Assembly (NCBI RefSeq): GCF_002304005.1
Contig: NZ_MRCQ01000006.1
Coordinates: 124,001 to 188,000 of the forward strand
Source: Flavobacterium sp. ACN6
GTDB lineage: Bacteria; Bacteroidota; Bacteroidia; Flavobacteriales; Flavobacteriaceae
Direction: 5' to 3'
DNA: 64,000 nt
The position numbers and the translations under genes were made by a program. This document shows positions 35,811 through 45,295 of this stretch, one piece after another. The notes beneath the pieces are model-generated. The model had not been told where the DNA came from. It searched no databases and saw only the letters and a program-made list of their open reading frames with translations. Position 1 is the first letter of the stretch. Every line of letters starts with the position of its first letter.

Positions 35811-37508
35811 TTATGGGTTTTGGGTTAAAGTTCCCGGATATGCATTAATTTCTGATTGTGGAATGTATTGTACTACACGTAAACTCGTTGCAGGAACATC
35901 ATTCATTGGCAGATGCGGACCTGGATAACGGCGGGTCATTGTCTGTCCGTTTCTGTAAACATCATAACCACGATGCGCTTCAAAAGCAAGCTCTAATTGA
36001 CGTTCTTCATCTATTCGCTGTATTGCATTTGAGCTGCTAAGAGAGGTATAACCGCCGCCAATAATGGCTCTTTCTCTCACAATATTCAAATTGGTCAAGG
36101 CATTAGTATAATCTCCTTTTTTTGCATACGCTTCAGCAAGATTCAAATACATTTCTGCCAATCTCGAAATGATAGGAGAGTGCAAGTGAGAGTCATTGTC
36201 TTGAAGTGAGCATTTTGTGATATAATACATTGGATAAACACGATTGAGAAGCATCATATAATCTTTTTCGCCCGTATATGTTTTTCCTTCATATACAATA
36301 GAATATTGATTTTCTGCCGCATTTATGGTTGTCAGATTGTAATTTGTACTTCCGATAGTAATATAAAACGAACCATCAGTATTACGTTTTAAAGGTTGCT
36401 GCATGTAGTTGTAACCTGTTTGAGTTCCTCCCGCGTTAAAAACATCGTAGATAAAACGAAAAGCTTCTGTTTTATTACCTGCGGCGTCAGTTGCATATTG
36501 CGGATCAATAAATGCCCAGCGCGCATCATTTTTTCCTCCAGCTTTATGAAGTAAATCTAAATATTTGGCACTGGCATACATTTCTCCCCAGCCTTGACCT
36601 TGAATATTGGCATACATACCTCCAATTCCGTAATAGTGATCGTAACCAGAAAACTCAGAAGCAACTTGTTTTACGGCAAAAATGGTTTCCGTTTGTTCTG
36701 GAGCGTCAGGTGCATAAGTATTATATTTCATGAAGCTTGAACGGCTTAATAAATTGTAACGGCCGCTCGCAATTACTTTATTAGAATATTCTATAGACTG
36801 CGTTGCATACTCTTGATTTGGCGTTTCATACGTACCGCTCATGTACAAATAAATTCTAGAAAGCATTGCCTGAGCTGCTTCTTTCGTTGCGTAAGCAGCA
36901 GTTTTATCTGCATTCATTAAAGATTCAGCTTTTTTCAAATCATTTATTGCCTGTGCGTAAGTGTCTTGAACAGTTGAACGATCCGGTAAAGTCAAATTGT
37001 TTAAATCATCCGGCAGACCATTTACAATTGGAACACCCAAATTGCTTTCAGGAGATTGTGCATAAGGTCTTCCGTAAGTTTTGCATAAGTAGAAGTAAAT
37101 CATGCCTCTTAAATAATAAGCTTCTCCTAACTGCTGGTCTACAGCTTGACTTTCTCCTTCTTTAATAATTTTAATTAAATCACTGGACTGCGAAATAATC
37201 TTGTAACTATTGTTCCAAAAAACAGATAAACGATCATTATTAGTAACATGCTGATACGAGATAAAAGAATAAAATGAATCAGTAGATGTTCCTCTAATCA
37301 TAATGTTATCACCAGGATATTCGCCAACCCTGTGCATAACGTCTGACCAGCCTTTAAGCTGCGCATAACATCCGTTTAATAAAACTTCAATAGAAGCTTC
37401 TTTATCTTCCTGAATTTTGTCTTGTGTGTAGGAATCAAAAGGTTCTCTGTCTAACTCACATGAAGACAGGAAACTAATTGCTGTAAATAATAGAAATATC
37501 TTTTTCAT
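35811..37508 (-). CDS. RagB/SusD family outer-membrane nutrient-binding lipoprotein
   Basis: This 565-aa lipoprotein (SSCELDREP after a 16-residue signal; acidic residues after the Cys fit surface exposure) has the SusD N-terminal region (DKEASIEVLLNGCYAQLKG, AYYLRGMIYFYLCKTYG) and the RagB/SusD C-terminal domain (EMYLNLAEAYAKKGDYTNAL, EERQLELAFEAHRGYDVYRN). It forms the lid of the SusC transporter and captures the glycan. The gap to susC is 10 bp. Confidence 0.95.
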   Translation of the reverse strand: MKKIFLLFTAISFLSSCELDREPFDSYTQDKIQEDKEASIEVLLNGCYAQLKGWSDVMHRVGEYPGDNIMIRGTSTDSFYSFISYQHVTNNDRLSVFWNNSYKIISQSSDLIKIIKEGESQAVDQQLGEAYYLRGMIYFYLCKTYGRPYAQSPESNLGVPIVNGLPDDLNNLTLPDRSTVQDTYAQAINDLKKAESLMNADKTAAYATKEAAQAMLSRIYLYMSGTYETPNQEYATQSIEYSNKVIASGRYNLLSRSSFMKYNTYAPDAPEQTETIFAVKQVASEFSGYDHYYGIGGMYANIQGQGWGEMYASAKYLDLLHKAGGKNDARWAFIDPQYATDAAGNKTEAFRFIYDVFNAGGTQTGYNYMQQPLKRNTDGSFYITIGSTNYNLTTINAAENQYSIVYEGKTYTGEKDYMMLLNRVYPMYYITKCSLQDNDSHLHSPIISRLAEMYLNLAEAYAKKGDYTNALTNLNIVRERAIIGGGYTSLSSSNAIQRIDEERQLELAFEAHRGYDVYRNGQTMTRRYPGPHLPMNDVPATSLRVVQYIPQSEINAYPGTLTQNP

Positions 37509-37518
37509 GATTTTGTTT

Positions 37519-40500
37519 TTAAAGAGTTAAGTTAAGTCCTAATACCACTTTTCTTGTTGAAGGATAAACCTGTGTCGCAACACCAGAAATTGCACCATTA
37601 ATTGGCGGGATTTCAGGATCAACTCCAGAATAATGTGTGATAGTAAATAAATTCTCTCCAGCGATGTACAATCTTAAATTTGAAATGTAAAGGCTTTCAA
37701 TCGGCATGTTATAACCCAAAGTCACACTTCTCATTTTAAGGTACGTTCCAGTTTCTAAGAAACGAGAAGAAGCTTTGTTGGAGTTACTTGGATTGTTGTA
37801 AATAGCCTGCGGATGCGTTGCAATATCTCCAGGTTTTTCCCAACGGCTCCAGCCGCTGTGCAAATTCATTTGATTACGATCTGTGTAAGCGCCGTCTGAA
37901 TCAAACTCTGCTCTTGCATAATTGTAAATTTCTCCGCCTACAGAATAACTGAAGATAGCTGCGAAATCGAAATTTTTATAGTTTAAATTAGTTGAAAAAC
38001 CTCCAAAAAAATCAGGCGTATAGGCTCCAATTACTTTTTGGTTTTTAGATGCATCTCCATAATCGTACGTTTTAACACGAGCTCCGTTTGCATCTGTTGT
38101 CATCCATTGCGGTTTTCCGTTTTCGGGATCAACGCCAGCCCATTCTGTTAAATACCAGCTGTCTACATCTCTTCCCGGACTAAGAAGTTTAGAAGCAGAA
38201 CCTGCAATACCGCTTCCGTCTCCAACAATAATCTGAGTTTTACCGCCGTAAAGGCTTGTAACTTTATTTTTGTTTGTACCGATGTTGGCATCAACAGACC
38301 ATTTTAAATTATCATTTTTAATAATGTCTACATTAATCGATGCTTCAAAACCTCTGTTGTTTACCGCGCCAACGTTTCTCCAGATGCTGGTTACTCCAAT
38401 TACACCAGGAAGAGGCACTCTGTATAAAAGATCAGAAGTATTTTTATTGTAATAATCCAAAGTAATGTTTACACGATTAAACAATCCGATATCCAAACCG
38501 ATATCGCCGGTATATGTTTTTTCCCAGCTTAAATCTGGATTTGCCAATTGTGAAATTAAAGCCCCTGGGTTTTCATTATAACTTTGTGAAAAAGAATATA
38601 ATGGAAGGTGAGGATATAAGCTGTTGGGTCTGTTTCCGACAGAACCATAACTGGCTTTCAATTTTAGATTATTAATAAACTCGGCATGGAAAAAGCTTTC
38701 TTTATGAATATTCCATCCACCGCTCACAGAAAAGAAATTTCCGTATTGTGCATTTTTTCCAAAATTTGAAGCTCCATCTCGGCGGAAAGAAACTTGCCCT
38801 AAATAACGATCGTCATAAGAATAATTCAAGTTTGATAGCAAAGATTGTACAGCCCATTGTGATCTTCCTCCCGCTACTTTTTCTGGAACCGCAGCAGCAT
38901 CGGCAACAACAATTCCCGGCGGAATTCCAGTTGCTATTCCGTTGCTGTATTTAGAATTGTATTCGTTCCATTCATAACCCGCAACAGCGTTGAAACTATG
39001 TTTGTCAAAAGTCTTATTAAATCGCAAAAGCTGATTGCTGTAAACTCTATTATAGGTGCTAAAATAATCTTCGATTCTACCTTTAACCGCTTCTCCTGAT
39101 GAAGATCTAGGATCTGAGTAGTAGGATGAATTGTAGTTTCCTAAAATATAATTGTTTACAGAAGCATAAGTAAGCCAGCTTGTAAATTTGATATCAAAAT
39201 CTAGGTTAGCACGAACGGTATAGCTCTCAGATTCACCATAATTCCATTGTAAATCATATAAATAATTAGAGCCAGTTGTGTTTACCCAAGTTGGATTTGG
39301 TGCATTTCCAACCAAAGTTCCATCTTCTAAATACGGACTATCCCAAGGCATATTTCCGTACAAAGCACCTACAGAATGCTGTTGGTCAAAAGTAGTTTCT
39401 TTGGTTAAGTTTATTTGAGGACGTAATGTAAACCACGTATTTGGTTTGTACTCAAATTTCATTAAACCATTGTATTTTTTATATTCGTAGCCTTTTACAG
39501 CGCCAGTTTCATCATAATATCCAAGCGAAACATAACTTTTAAAGTTGTCGCCGCCTCCGCTGATAGATAAGTTGTAATCGTTTGCTATTCCTGTTTGAGA
39601 ACCATTTTTCCACCAATCGTAATTTTGGTTTCTTAATTCAGGAGTCCACCACCAAACATTTTCAAAATCTTCTTTATTAGCAAAAGAATCATATAAATCA
39701 TATAATTCTGCACCGTTCATAATATCAAAATTTCCGTTATTGATTGTAGTCATTGCCGTTCTAGCAGAAAAATTGATAGATGGTTTTCCTTTCTTACCGC
39801 TTTTAGTGGTTACTACAATAACTCCATTGGCACCTTGAGAACCGTAAACTGCAGTCGAAGCGGCATCTTTAAGAACAGTAAGTGTTTCAATATCTGCCGG
39901 ATTCATATTTCCAGAACTGCTTCCAACAATTACCCCATCAATCACCCAAAGCGGATCTGTGCTTCCGTTTACGGTGGTTCTACCACGTATAATAATTTTT
40001 CCAACAGATCCTGGCTGGCCTCCGCCTGTGTTTACAAAAACACCAGTAGCTTTTCCTGCCAGCATATTTTCGACAGCAGGAGTAGTAATGTCAAGAATTT
40101 TCTTGTTGTCCAACGTTTGCAGCGATCCAGTTAAACTCTCTTTTTTTACTTTACTGTATCCTACCACAACAACTTCATCCATTTGCTGGCCCAATTCTTT
40201 CATTGTAATTTTTAAAGAAGAATTTCCAGCAGGAGCTTCTTGTTCCTGCATTCCAAGAAATGAAAATACTAATACGGTTGAGGCGCTTGGAACTTCGATA
40301 GCAAAACTTCCGTCCATATCGGTTTGAACACCGGTTTTACTTCCTTTAATCACAACATTAACTCCAGGAATTGGAGATCCTTTTTCGTCGACTACTTTCC
40401 CTTTTACAATTTTTTGAAATGCCAATAAACTGGTTTTGTTTGAAGCAATTTCACTAATTGGTGCTGCAGGCGCTGCTTGAATACTTAAAGACAACAATGA

Positions 40501-40581
40501 AAACAAAGCAGTTTTTAAGCTTTTTTCAAGTACAGAATGCATTCTAAAAGTGCTGGACTTTTTAGCGAATACTTTTTTCAT
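37519..40581 (-). CDS. SusC/RagA family TonB-dependent outer-membrane transporter
   Basis: This 1020-aa outer-membrane importer has a long signal region, a carboxypeptidase regulatory-like domain (KGKVVDEKGSPIPGVNVVIK, about residues 60-135), a TonB box/plug (DEVVVVGYSKVKKES, ENMLAGKATGVFVNTGGGQP), a 22-strand barrel, and the usual C-terminal beta signal (RKVVLGLNLTL). It imports the oligosaccharide captured by its SusD partner. It is preceded by a 640-bp control region with two operators and a promoter shared in design with the kinase operon, and the 5' leader would be about 155 nt. Confidence 0.95.
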   Translation of the reverse strand: MKKVFAKKSSTFRMHSVLEKSLKTALFSLLSLSIQAAPAAPISEIASNKTSLLAFQKIVKGKVVDEKGSPIPGVNVVIKGSKTGVQTDMDGSFAIEVPSASTVLVFSFLGMQEQEAPAGNSSLKITMKELGQQMDEVVVVGYSKVKKESLTGSLQTLDNKKILDITTPAVENMLAGKATGVFVNTGGGQPGSVGKIIIRGRTTVNGSTDPLWVIDGVIVGSSSGNMNPADIETLTVLKDAASTAVYGSQGANGVIVVTTKSGKKGKPSINFSARTAMTTINNGNFDIMNGAELYDLYDSFANKEDFENVWWWTPELRNQNYDWWKNGSQTGIANDYNLSISGGGDNFKSYVSLGYYDETGAVKGYEYKKYNGLMKFEYKPNTWFTLRPQINLTKETTFDQQHSVGALYGNMPWDSPYLEDGTLVGNAPNPTWVNTTGSNYLYDLQWNYGESESYTVRANLDFDIKFTSWLTYASVNNYILGNYNSSYYSDPRSSSGEAVKGRIEDYFSTYNRVYSNQLLRFNKTFDKHSFNAVAGYEWNEYNSKYSNGIATGIPPGIVVADAAAVPEKVAGGRSQWAVQSLLSNLNYSYDDRYLGQVSFRRDGASNFGKNAQYGNFFSVSGGWNIHKESFFHAEFINNLKLKASYGSVGNRPNSLYPHLPLYSFSQSYNENPGALISQLANPDLSWEKTYTGDIGLDIGLFNRVNITLDYYNKNTSDLLYRVPLPGVIGVTSIWRNVGAVNNRGFEASINVDIIKNDNLKWSVDANIGTNKNKVTSLYGGKTQIIVGDGSGIAGSASKLLSPGRDVDSWYLTEWAGVDPENGKPQWMTTDANGARVKTYDYGDASKNQKVIGAYTPDFFGGFSTNLNYKNFDFAAIFSYSVGGEIYNYARAEFDSDGAYTDRNQMNLHSGWSRWEKPGDIATHPQAIYNNPSNSNKASSRFLETGTYLKMRSVTLGYNMPIESLYISNLRLYIAGENLFTITHYSGVDPEIPPINGAISGVATQVYPSTRKVVLGLNLTL

Positions 40582-40743
40582 ACTCTGGTTAGGTTTTGGT
40601 TAATAATTGAGTTTTTTGTTTAGTTGATTTTTTCTTTTCTACTATAAAAATTTTGGTTTTGTTGACGTTTTTGAATTCGTTTTTTTAACTAAAAAAGGTT
40701 AAAAATGAATACGAATTTTAAGGTCTAAATTCTAATTGTTCGA

Positions 40744-40774
40744 CGAAACTATAGATTAAAAAATTATAAAACAA
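40744..40774 (-). promoter_or_regulatory. Promoter of the susC-susD operon
   Basis: On the minus strand TTG (40774-40772), 18 bp, TATAGTTTCG (40753-40744). Counting from TAGTTTCG the spacer is 20 bp, which matches TTG-N20-TAnnTTTG with one mismatch. A near-identical promoter stands before the GHMP kinase gene (43029-43059), sharing TTGTTTTAT and AATCTATAGTTTCGT. Confidence 0.7.
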
Positions 40775-40790
40775 GAAAAAACACAAAAAA

Positions 40791-40827
40791 TGTGCTCGAA
40801 CACACAAAATTTATGTTCTCGAGCACA
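40791..40827. promoter_or_regulatory. Paired operator dyads upstream of the susC promoter
   Basis: Two 14-bp dyads, TGTGCTCGAACACA (40791-40804) and TGTTCTCGAGCACA (40814-40827), are centred 23 bp apart. Read on the minus strand they are TGTGCTCGAGAACA then TGTGTTCGAGCACA, the same two words in the same order as at 42978-43013. They lie upstream of the TTG element, the usual place for activation. The remaining part of the 640-bp gap (40582-41221) is AT-rich and shows no other clear element. Confidence 0.8.
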
Positions 40828-41221
40828 TAAAATTGTGTTAGTGATTTTTTTTAAGATAAAAAGCTGTTGATATTCTAAAATAAATTGTACAAACGACAGT
40901 TGTCAGATTTAATCGGATTCTTAGCGGGTAGTTTTGTTTTTTAAAGAATATAAAGCGCATCAGTTTTTTACTAAGAATTTCGCAATAGTTATTTTCTAAT
41001 GCTAAGAATTAATTAAGTATTTTTAGAATTTGGATATGTGAGTTTTTTCTTTCTGTAAAAATTTTTATTGCAGAAGTAAAAAAAGGCGATTAGATTTTCT
41101 GAAAAAGTTTGCCTTATATTAGCATTTTTAAAAGAAATAGAAATGGTGTTTTTTTGAAAGTTAAAAACACAATCTTAAAATGTCATTTCTTATTTTGAAA
41201 AATTAAAATAAAACCGAAAAA

Positions 41222-41872
41222 ATGAATTCAGATTTAAAAGCCTACAAAGTCAATCTCGTTAAACAAAATGAAAAGATAAACATTGAAAATTTAGATCCTG
41301 ATTTTTGGGAAAAAGCAAATTGTCTAACAGATTTTTGTTCGCCTTGGAAAACAGATTCATTTTCTAAAATTGAATTTAGAGCGAGATGGAATTTAGATTA
41401 TCTGTATTTTAATTTTCAGGTTTTTGATTCGGAAATTTATACAGATAGAACAGATGATTCTACAGACAGTATTTGCAATTCAGATAGAGTGGAGCTTTTT
41501 TTTAGAAAAGATGAAAAACTAAGTCCGTATTATTGTCTGGAGATGGATGTAGATACTCGCGTTTTAGACTTTGAAGCTTATCCGGAGTGGAATTTTGATT
41601 ATAACTGGAACTGGCCAAAAGGACATTTGGAAATATATTCGTTTCAAGACCAAAAATCATTTACTGTACAGGGAAAGATAAGCATGACATCATTAAAAGA
41701 ATTAGATTTAATTCAAGATAATGTTATACAAATAGGCGTCTATCGCGCGAAATTTTCGCAGAATGAAAATCTAGAATATGAACCCACATGGATTTCCTGG
41801 GTTAATCCTAAAACAGAAAAACCTAATTTCCATACCGCTTCTTCATTTGGGAAATTTATTCTCGAAGATTAA
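41222..41872 (+). CDS. CBM9-like carbohydrate-binding protein
   Basis: This 216-aa protein matches family 9-like sugar-binding modules: FRARWNLDYLYFNFQVFDSE, then NSDRVELFFRKDEKLSPYYC, LEMDVDTRVLDFEAY and a C-terminal WISWVNPKTEKPNFHTASSFG. It has no signal peptide, which is odd for a module that usually binds extracellular glycans; it may be cytoplasmic or released in another way. It ends 2 bp before the stop of the convergent regulator gene. No operator copy is visible at its own start. Confidence 0.8.
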   Translation: MNSDLKAYKVNLVKQNEKINIENLDPDFWEKANCLTDFCSPWKTDSFSKIEFRARWNLDYLYFNFQVFDSEIYTDRTDDSTDSICNSDRVELFFRKDEKLSPYYCLEMDVDTRVLDFEAYPEWNFDYNWNWPKGHLEIYSFQDQKSFTVQGKISMTSLKELDLIQDNVIQIGVYRAKFSQNENLEYEPTWISWVNPKTEKPNFHTASSFGKFILED

Positions 41873-41874
41873 AA

Positions 41875-42915
41875 TTAATAGATATAAAAGTCGGCATTTT
41901 CAACATTAATAATATCAATAGGCAGTAAAATCGTTTCAGGTATTTCTTTACTGTACAAGAAATGTTCTGCCAATGTGCTAACGCCTAAATAAGCCTGTCT
42001 TTTTTGATTTTGATGAATTAAGAAGTGGAGTAATCCTTCATTTAAATAATCCAAATTTTTAGCTATTAAATCATACCCAATCAAAGCTATTTTTTTGTTT
42101 TTTTGAGCAGCAATAGTTGTGGCAATCTGATACGCTTTGGATGTAGTCACAAACACACCGCTTAGATCTGGATTTTCTTCTAAAAAATTTAAAAATTTAC
42201 TTTCAACATTTGGGTGTTTGAGTTTTAAAGTGGTCAGTGAAAAAGAATACAGTTTTTTTTCTTCAAAATAACTTCTAAAACCTTTTTCCTTTTCCTGCAT
42301 GTGAACAGCGTTCTTCAAGCTTTCGTCAATATGTACAATTGCAATTTGTCCTTTAGATAAAATTAAGTTCATTAAGCTGGCGGCAACCCGGCCGCTTTTG
42401 TAAAGATCCTGACCCACAAAGCATTTTACAGAACTTGACTGTACTTGATTGTTGAAAGTGTTTACAATAACATTTGCCTCTTCATAAACTTTTACTACTT
42501 CCAGAGTTTCTTTATGAAATACTGGTGCAATTAATACCGCGTCAGGTTCAAGATTTAAAACCGTATTATTGGTGTTTACAAACGACTTTTTATTTTCTGG
42601 ATTAAAATAATGAATACTAATATTGACACTGTAAGGCTTGAATTCCTTTACGGCATCTTGAATTCCATTAACACAAGGAAGCCAATAAGAATCTATTTCC
42701 GGATCTGGAAGAAGAACACAGATTTTATAAATCTTGGTATTCTTTAGATTTCGGGCAATTAAATTCGGTTCATAATCAATAACATTTAAGACCTCATTAA
42801 TTTTTTCCAGCGCGGCAGGAGAAACCTTTCCTCTATTATGCAAAACCCTGTCGACAGTTCCTTTAGAAACTCCGGCCATTTGCGCAATGTCTTTAATAGT
42901 ATATTTTTTATCCAT
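41875..42915 (-). CDS. LacI-family transcriptional regulator
   Basis: This 346-aa regulator starts with the LacI helix-turn-helix (YTIKDIAQMAGVSKGTVDRV, LHNRGKVSPAALEKI) and continues with a periplasmic-binding-protein type sugar-sensing domain (ICVLLPDPEIDSYWLPCVNG). The start is set at 42915 because the frame runs further up only as unrelated sequence that contains the operator pair and matches no LacI N-terminus. It sits between two control regions bearing identical dyads and probably regulates susC and the kinase operon, and perhaps itself. Confidence 0.92.
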   Translation of the reverse strand: MDKKYTIKDIAQMAGVSKGTVDRVLHNRGKVSPAALEKINEVLNVIDYEPNLIARNLKNTKIYKICVLLPDPEIDSYWLPCVNGIQDAVKEFKPYSVNISIHYFNPENKKSFVNTNNTVLNLEPDAVLIAPVFHKETLEVVKVYEEANVIVNTFNNQVQSSSVKCFVGQDLYKSGRVAASLMNLILSKGQIAIVHIDESLKNAVHMQEKEKGFRSYFEEKKLYSFSLTTLKLKHPNVESKFLNFLEENPDLSGVFVTTSKAYQIATTIAAQKNKKIALIGYDLIAKNLDYLNEGLLHFLIHQNQKRQAYLGVSTLAEHFLYSKEIPETILLPIDIINVENADFYIY

Positions 42916-42977
42916 AGAAGCAAATATATAAATTACATTTAATTTTTCGGAATATAGTTTTTTCTGAATTTTAAAAA

Positions 42978-43013
42978 TGTGCTCGAGAACATTTAAAAGT
43001 GTGTTCGAGCACA
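42978..43013. promoter_or_regulatory. Paired operator dyads between lacI-type gene and GHMP kinase operon
   Basis: TGTGCTCGAGAACA (42978-42991) and TGTGTTCGAGCACA (43000-43013) are centred 22 bp apart. Both words occur in the same order and orientation relative to the promoter at susC. The pair is 63 bp upstream of the regulator's start codon and lies before the kinase promoter by 16 bp, so it can serve both. Confidence 0.8.
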
Positions 43014-43028
43014 TTTTTATGAATTTAT

Positions 43029-43059
43029 TTGTTTTATCAAAATATAATCTATAGTTTCG
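43029..43059 (+). promoter_or_regulatory. Promoter of the GHMP kinase-nucleotidyltransferase operon
   Basis: TTG (43029-43031), 18 bp, TATAGTTTCG (43050-43059). The order and spacing match the susC promoter nearly base for base around both boxes. Predicted leader: about 83 nt to the ATG at 43149. Confidence 0.7.
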
Positions 43060-43148
43060 TACAATCAAAACCCAAAATCAAAGTAAATTTACTAATCAAA
43101 ATATACTTTAAAACATTGTTTTTTAGTATTTTAATAGCTTCTTTTTAA

Positions 43149-44246
43149 ATGAGGAAAATTACAGCTTCAGCGCCGGGTAGAACCTGTCTTTTTGGAGATC
43201 ATCAAGATTATTTAGGACTTCCTGTAATAGCCTGCGCCATAGATAGAAATATAAAATTAATTGCTGAGGAAAATAAGACCGAATCGTTTGTTCTAAATAT
43301 GATTGATATTGACGAAATTCGAGTTATAGACATTCATGCATCTTTTGAAAAATTAGAACCACGAGATTATTTTGCTTCTTCCCTTCGCGTTTTACGAAGA
43401 TACGGCTGTAAACCTAGCACAGGCTACACGATTACCATTACTGGAGACATTCCAATTAATTCTGGAACATCGAGTTCGTCGGCTTTATTAATGGCTTGGA
43501 TCCGATTTCTGATTGAAGCTTTTGGAATCGATCATGAAGTTACACCAGAATTCCTTTCGAAATTAGGATACGAATCTGAAGTTTTGGAACATGCAGAACC
43601 TGGCGGCATGATGGATCATTTTAGTATTGGAGTAGGGAATATCGTTTATATTAACACCAAAAAACCTTTCTCTTTTGATGTGATCGGAACAGAGTTAAAA
43701 GGTTTAATAACTGGAGTTTCGGGAGTTCCTAAAGAGACAATTGGATTAATTGGCGAGTTAAAAGGAAATGCGCTGATGGCAATTGATGTTGTAAAACAAA
43801 ATCATCTCCATTTTGATCTAAATGCTTCAGAAATTGAAGATTTAGATCAATATCGAAATTGTCTTCCAGATCGTTTGATTCCCTATTTTGAAGCAGCGAT
43901 TAAAAACTATCATTATACGAAGGAAGCCTTAAAAGAATTTGAAAAACCAGTTTTAGACCTTGAAAAAATTGGTGCTTTAATGAATGGTCACCATGAAGTA
44001 TTGCGTGATCTTCTCAAAATAACCGTTCCTAGAATTGATGCCATGATTAATGCAGCCTTAAAAGCGGGAGCATACGGAGCAAAAATTGTGGGTTCTGGCG
44101 GAGGAGGAAGTATTGTTGTGATTGCCGATCCTAAAAATGAAGATGCAGTAATAAGAGCAATTTTAAATGCGGGAGCAGAAGAGGCCTATGTGGTGAATGT
44201 GGATCCCGGAGTACGAATTATTGATAATATTGAAATTTTAAAATAA
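43149..44246 (+). CDS. GHMP family sugar kinase (galactokinase/N-acetylhexosamine kinase type)
   Basis: This 365-aa cytoplasmic kinase carries the three GHMP motifs: SAPGRTCLFGDHQDYLGLPV near the start (the galactokinase-like sugar-binding signature, GDHQDY), GDIPINSGTSSSSALLMAWI (ATP loop), and GAYGAKIVGSGGGGSIVVI at the end. It should phosphorylate C1 of a hexose. Since GH109 is in the locus and a nucleotidyltransferase follows by 1 bp, an N-acetylhexosamine such as GalNAc is a likely substrate; galactose remains possible, so no symbol is assigned. Confidence 0.85.
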   Translation: MRKITASAPGRTCLFGDHQDYLGLPVIACAIDRNIKLIAEENKTESFVLNMIDIDEIRVIDIHASFEKLEPRDYFASSLRVLRRYGCKPSTGYTITITGDIPINSGTSSSSALLMAWIRFLIEAFGIDHEVTPEFLSKLGYESEVLEHAEPGGMMDHFSIGVGNIVYINTKKPFSFDVIGTELKGLITGVSGVPKETIGLIGELKGNALMAIDVVKQNHLHFDLNASEIEDLDQYRNCLPDRLIPYFEAAIKNYHYTKEALKEFEKPVLDLEKIGALMNGHHEVLRDLLKITVPRIDAMINAALKAGAYGAKIVGSGGGGSIVVIADPKNEDAVIRAILNAGAEEAYVVNVDPGVRIIDNIEILK

Positions 44247-44247
44247 G

Positions 44248-45129
44248 ATGCACGACAATTTAGTGATTTTAGCAGGCGGCGCTTCTTCGCGCATGAAAAA
44301 AGAAGCAGTTTTAGATAATTTATCTCCAGAAGAAATAGCGCAGGCTAACGAAAGAAGCAAAGGTTTAATTGGTGTCGGCGCAAGTGGAAGACCTCTTTTA
44401 GATTATCTTTTGTGGAATGCAAAAAAAGCAGGTTACAAAAATATCTACATTATTATAGGTGAACAAGGAGAATTGTTTAAAGAGTTTTACGGAACCAAAA
44501 TGAAAAATAATGATTTTCACGGTCTCAATATTTCTTTTGCAGTTCAATATATTCCTGAGGGAAGAGTGAAGCCTTTTGGAACTGCAGATGCTTTGTTTCA
44601 GGCTGTAGAACAATATCCGGAATTGAATTCTCAATTTTATTCGGTTTGCAACAGCGATAATTTGTATTCTGCAGAAGCACTGCGCGCATTAAGAGAAACA
44701 GAAAGTCCGAACGCTTTTATTAGTTATGACCGCGATGCAATGGAATTTCCGCAAGAACGTATTTCACGTTTTGCAATTGCAAAATTAGATCAGAATAAGC
44801 AGTTACTGGATATTCTGGAAAAGCCTTCAGAAGACGTTTTGGAACACTATAAAGACAGCGAAGGAAAAATAAGAGTAAGTATGAATGCTTTTAAGTTTAA
44901 CGGTAAGACATTATTTATACATCTTAAAAATTGTCCGGTTCATCCGGAGCGTGATGAGAAAGAATTACCAACTGTTCTTTTAAACTCCGTAAAGGAAAAT
45001 CCGAATACTACAGTTGGAATTCCGTTCTCAGAGCATGTTCCCGACTTAACTGCCAAAGAAGATATTGCCGATGTAAAAGCATATTTGGCAAAATATTACC
45101 CTTATTTAAATTGGGACAATAAAAATTAA
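44248..45129 (+). CDS. Sugar-phosphate nucleotidyltransferase
   Basis: This 293-aa enzyme starts with LVILAGGASSRMKKEAV, the G-G-x-(G/A)-S-R nucleotide-binding loop of sugar-1-phosphate nucleotidyltransferases, and has PEGRVKPFGTADALFQAVEQ and a substrate loop VCNSDNLYS. It would make an NDP-sugar from the phosphate made by the kinase next to it (1-bp gap between the genes, so co-translation). The base and sugar are not determined from sequence. The pair resembles a salvage route for a monosaccharide imported by the locus. Confidence 0.85.
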   Translation: MHDNLVILAGGASSRMKKEAVLDNLSPEEIAQANERSKGLIGVGASGRPLLDYLLWNAKKAGYKNIYIIIGEQGELFKEFYGTKMKNNDFHGLNISFAVQYIPEGRVKPFGTADALFQAVEQYPELNSQFYSVCNSDNLYSAEALRALRETESPNAFISYDRDAMEFPQERISRFAIAKLDQNKQLLDILEKPSEDVLEHYKDSEGKIRVSMNAFKFNGKTLFIHLKNCPVHPERDEKELPTVLLNSVKENPNTTVGIPFSEHVPDLTAKEDIADVKAYLAKYYPYLNWDNKN

Positions 45130-45295
45130 CAAAATATTCATATCTAAATTAGAGATTAAGGAAAATTAATGTACTACTTTTGTTTTGCAAAAAAAATGCA
45201 GATATTTGCATAAATTACGCATCAGGTAATTAAAGCGTTGATTCTAATTTAGATTTTGAAAAAATTAAATCTACTAACCAATCAACCCAAAAATT

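Noticed and set aside
40582..41221. Riboswitch or small RNA in the long susC leader
   Set aside because: No conserved riboswitch core was recognised; only the promoter, operators and AT-rich sequence are visible.
42916..43068. Longer LacI start at 43068
   Set aside because: The extra 51 codons cover the operator pair and match no LacI N-terminus; ATG 42915 starts the normal helix-turn-helix.
43149..44246. Firm galK assignment
   Set aside because: GHMP motifs do not separate galactokinase from N-acetylhexosamine kinases, and the locus points to amino sugars.
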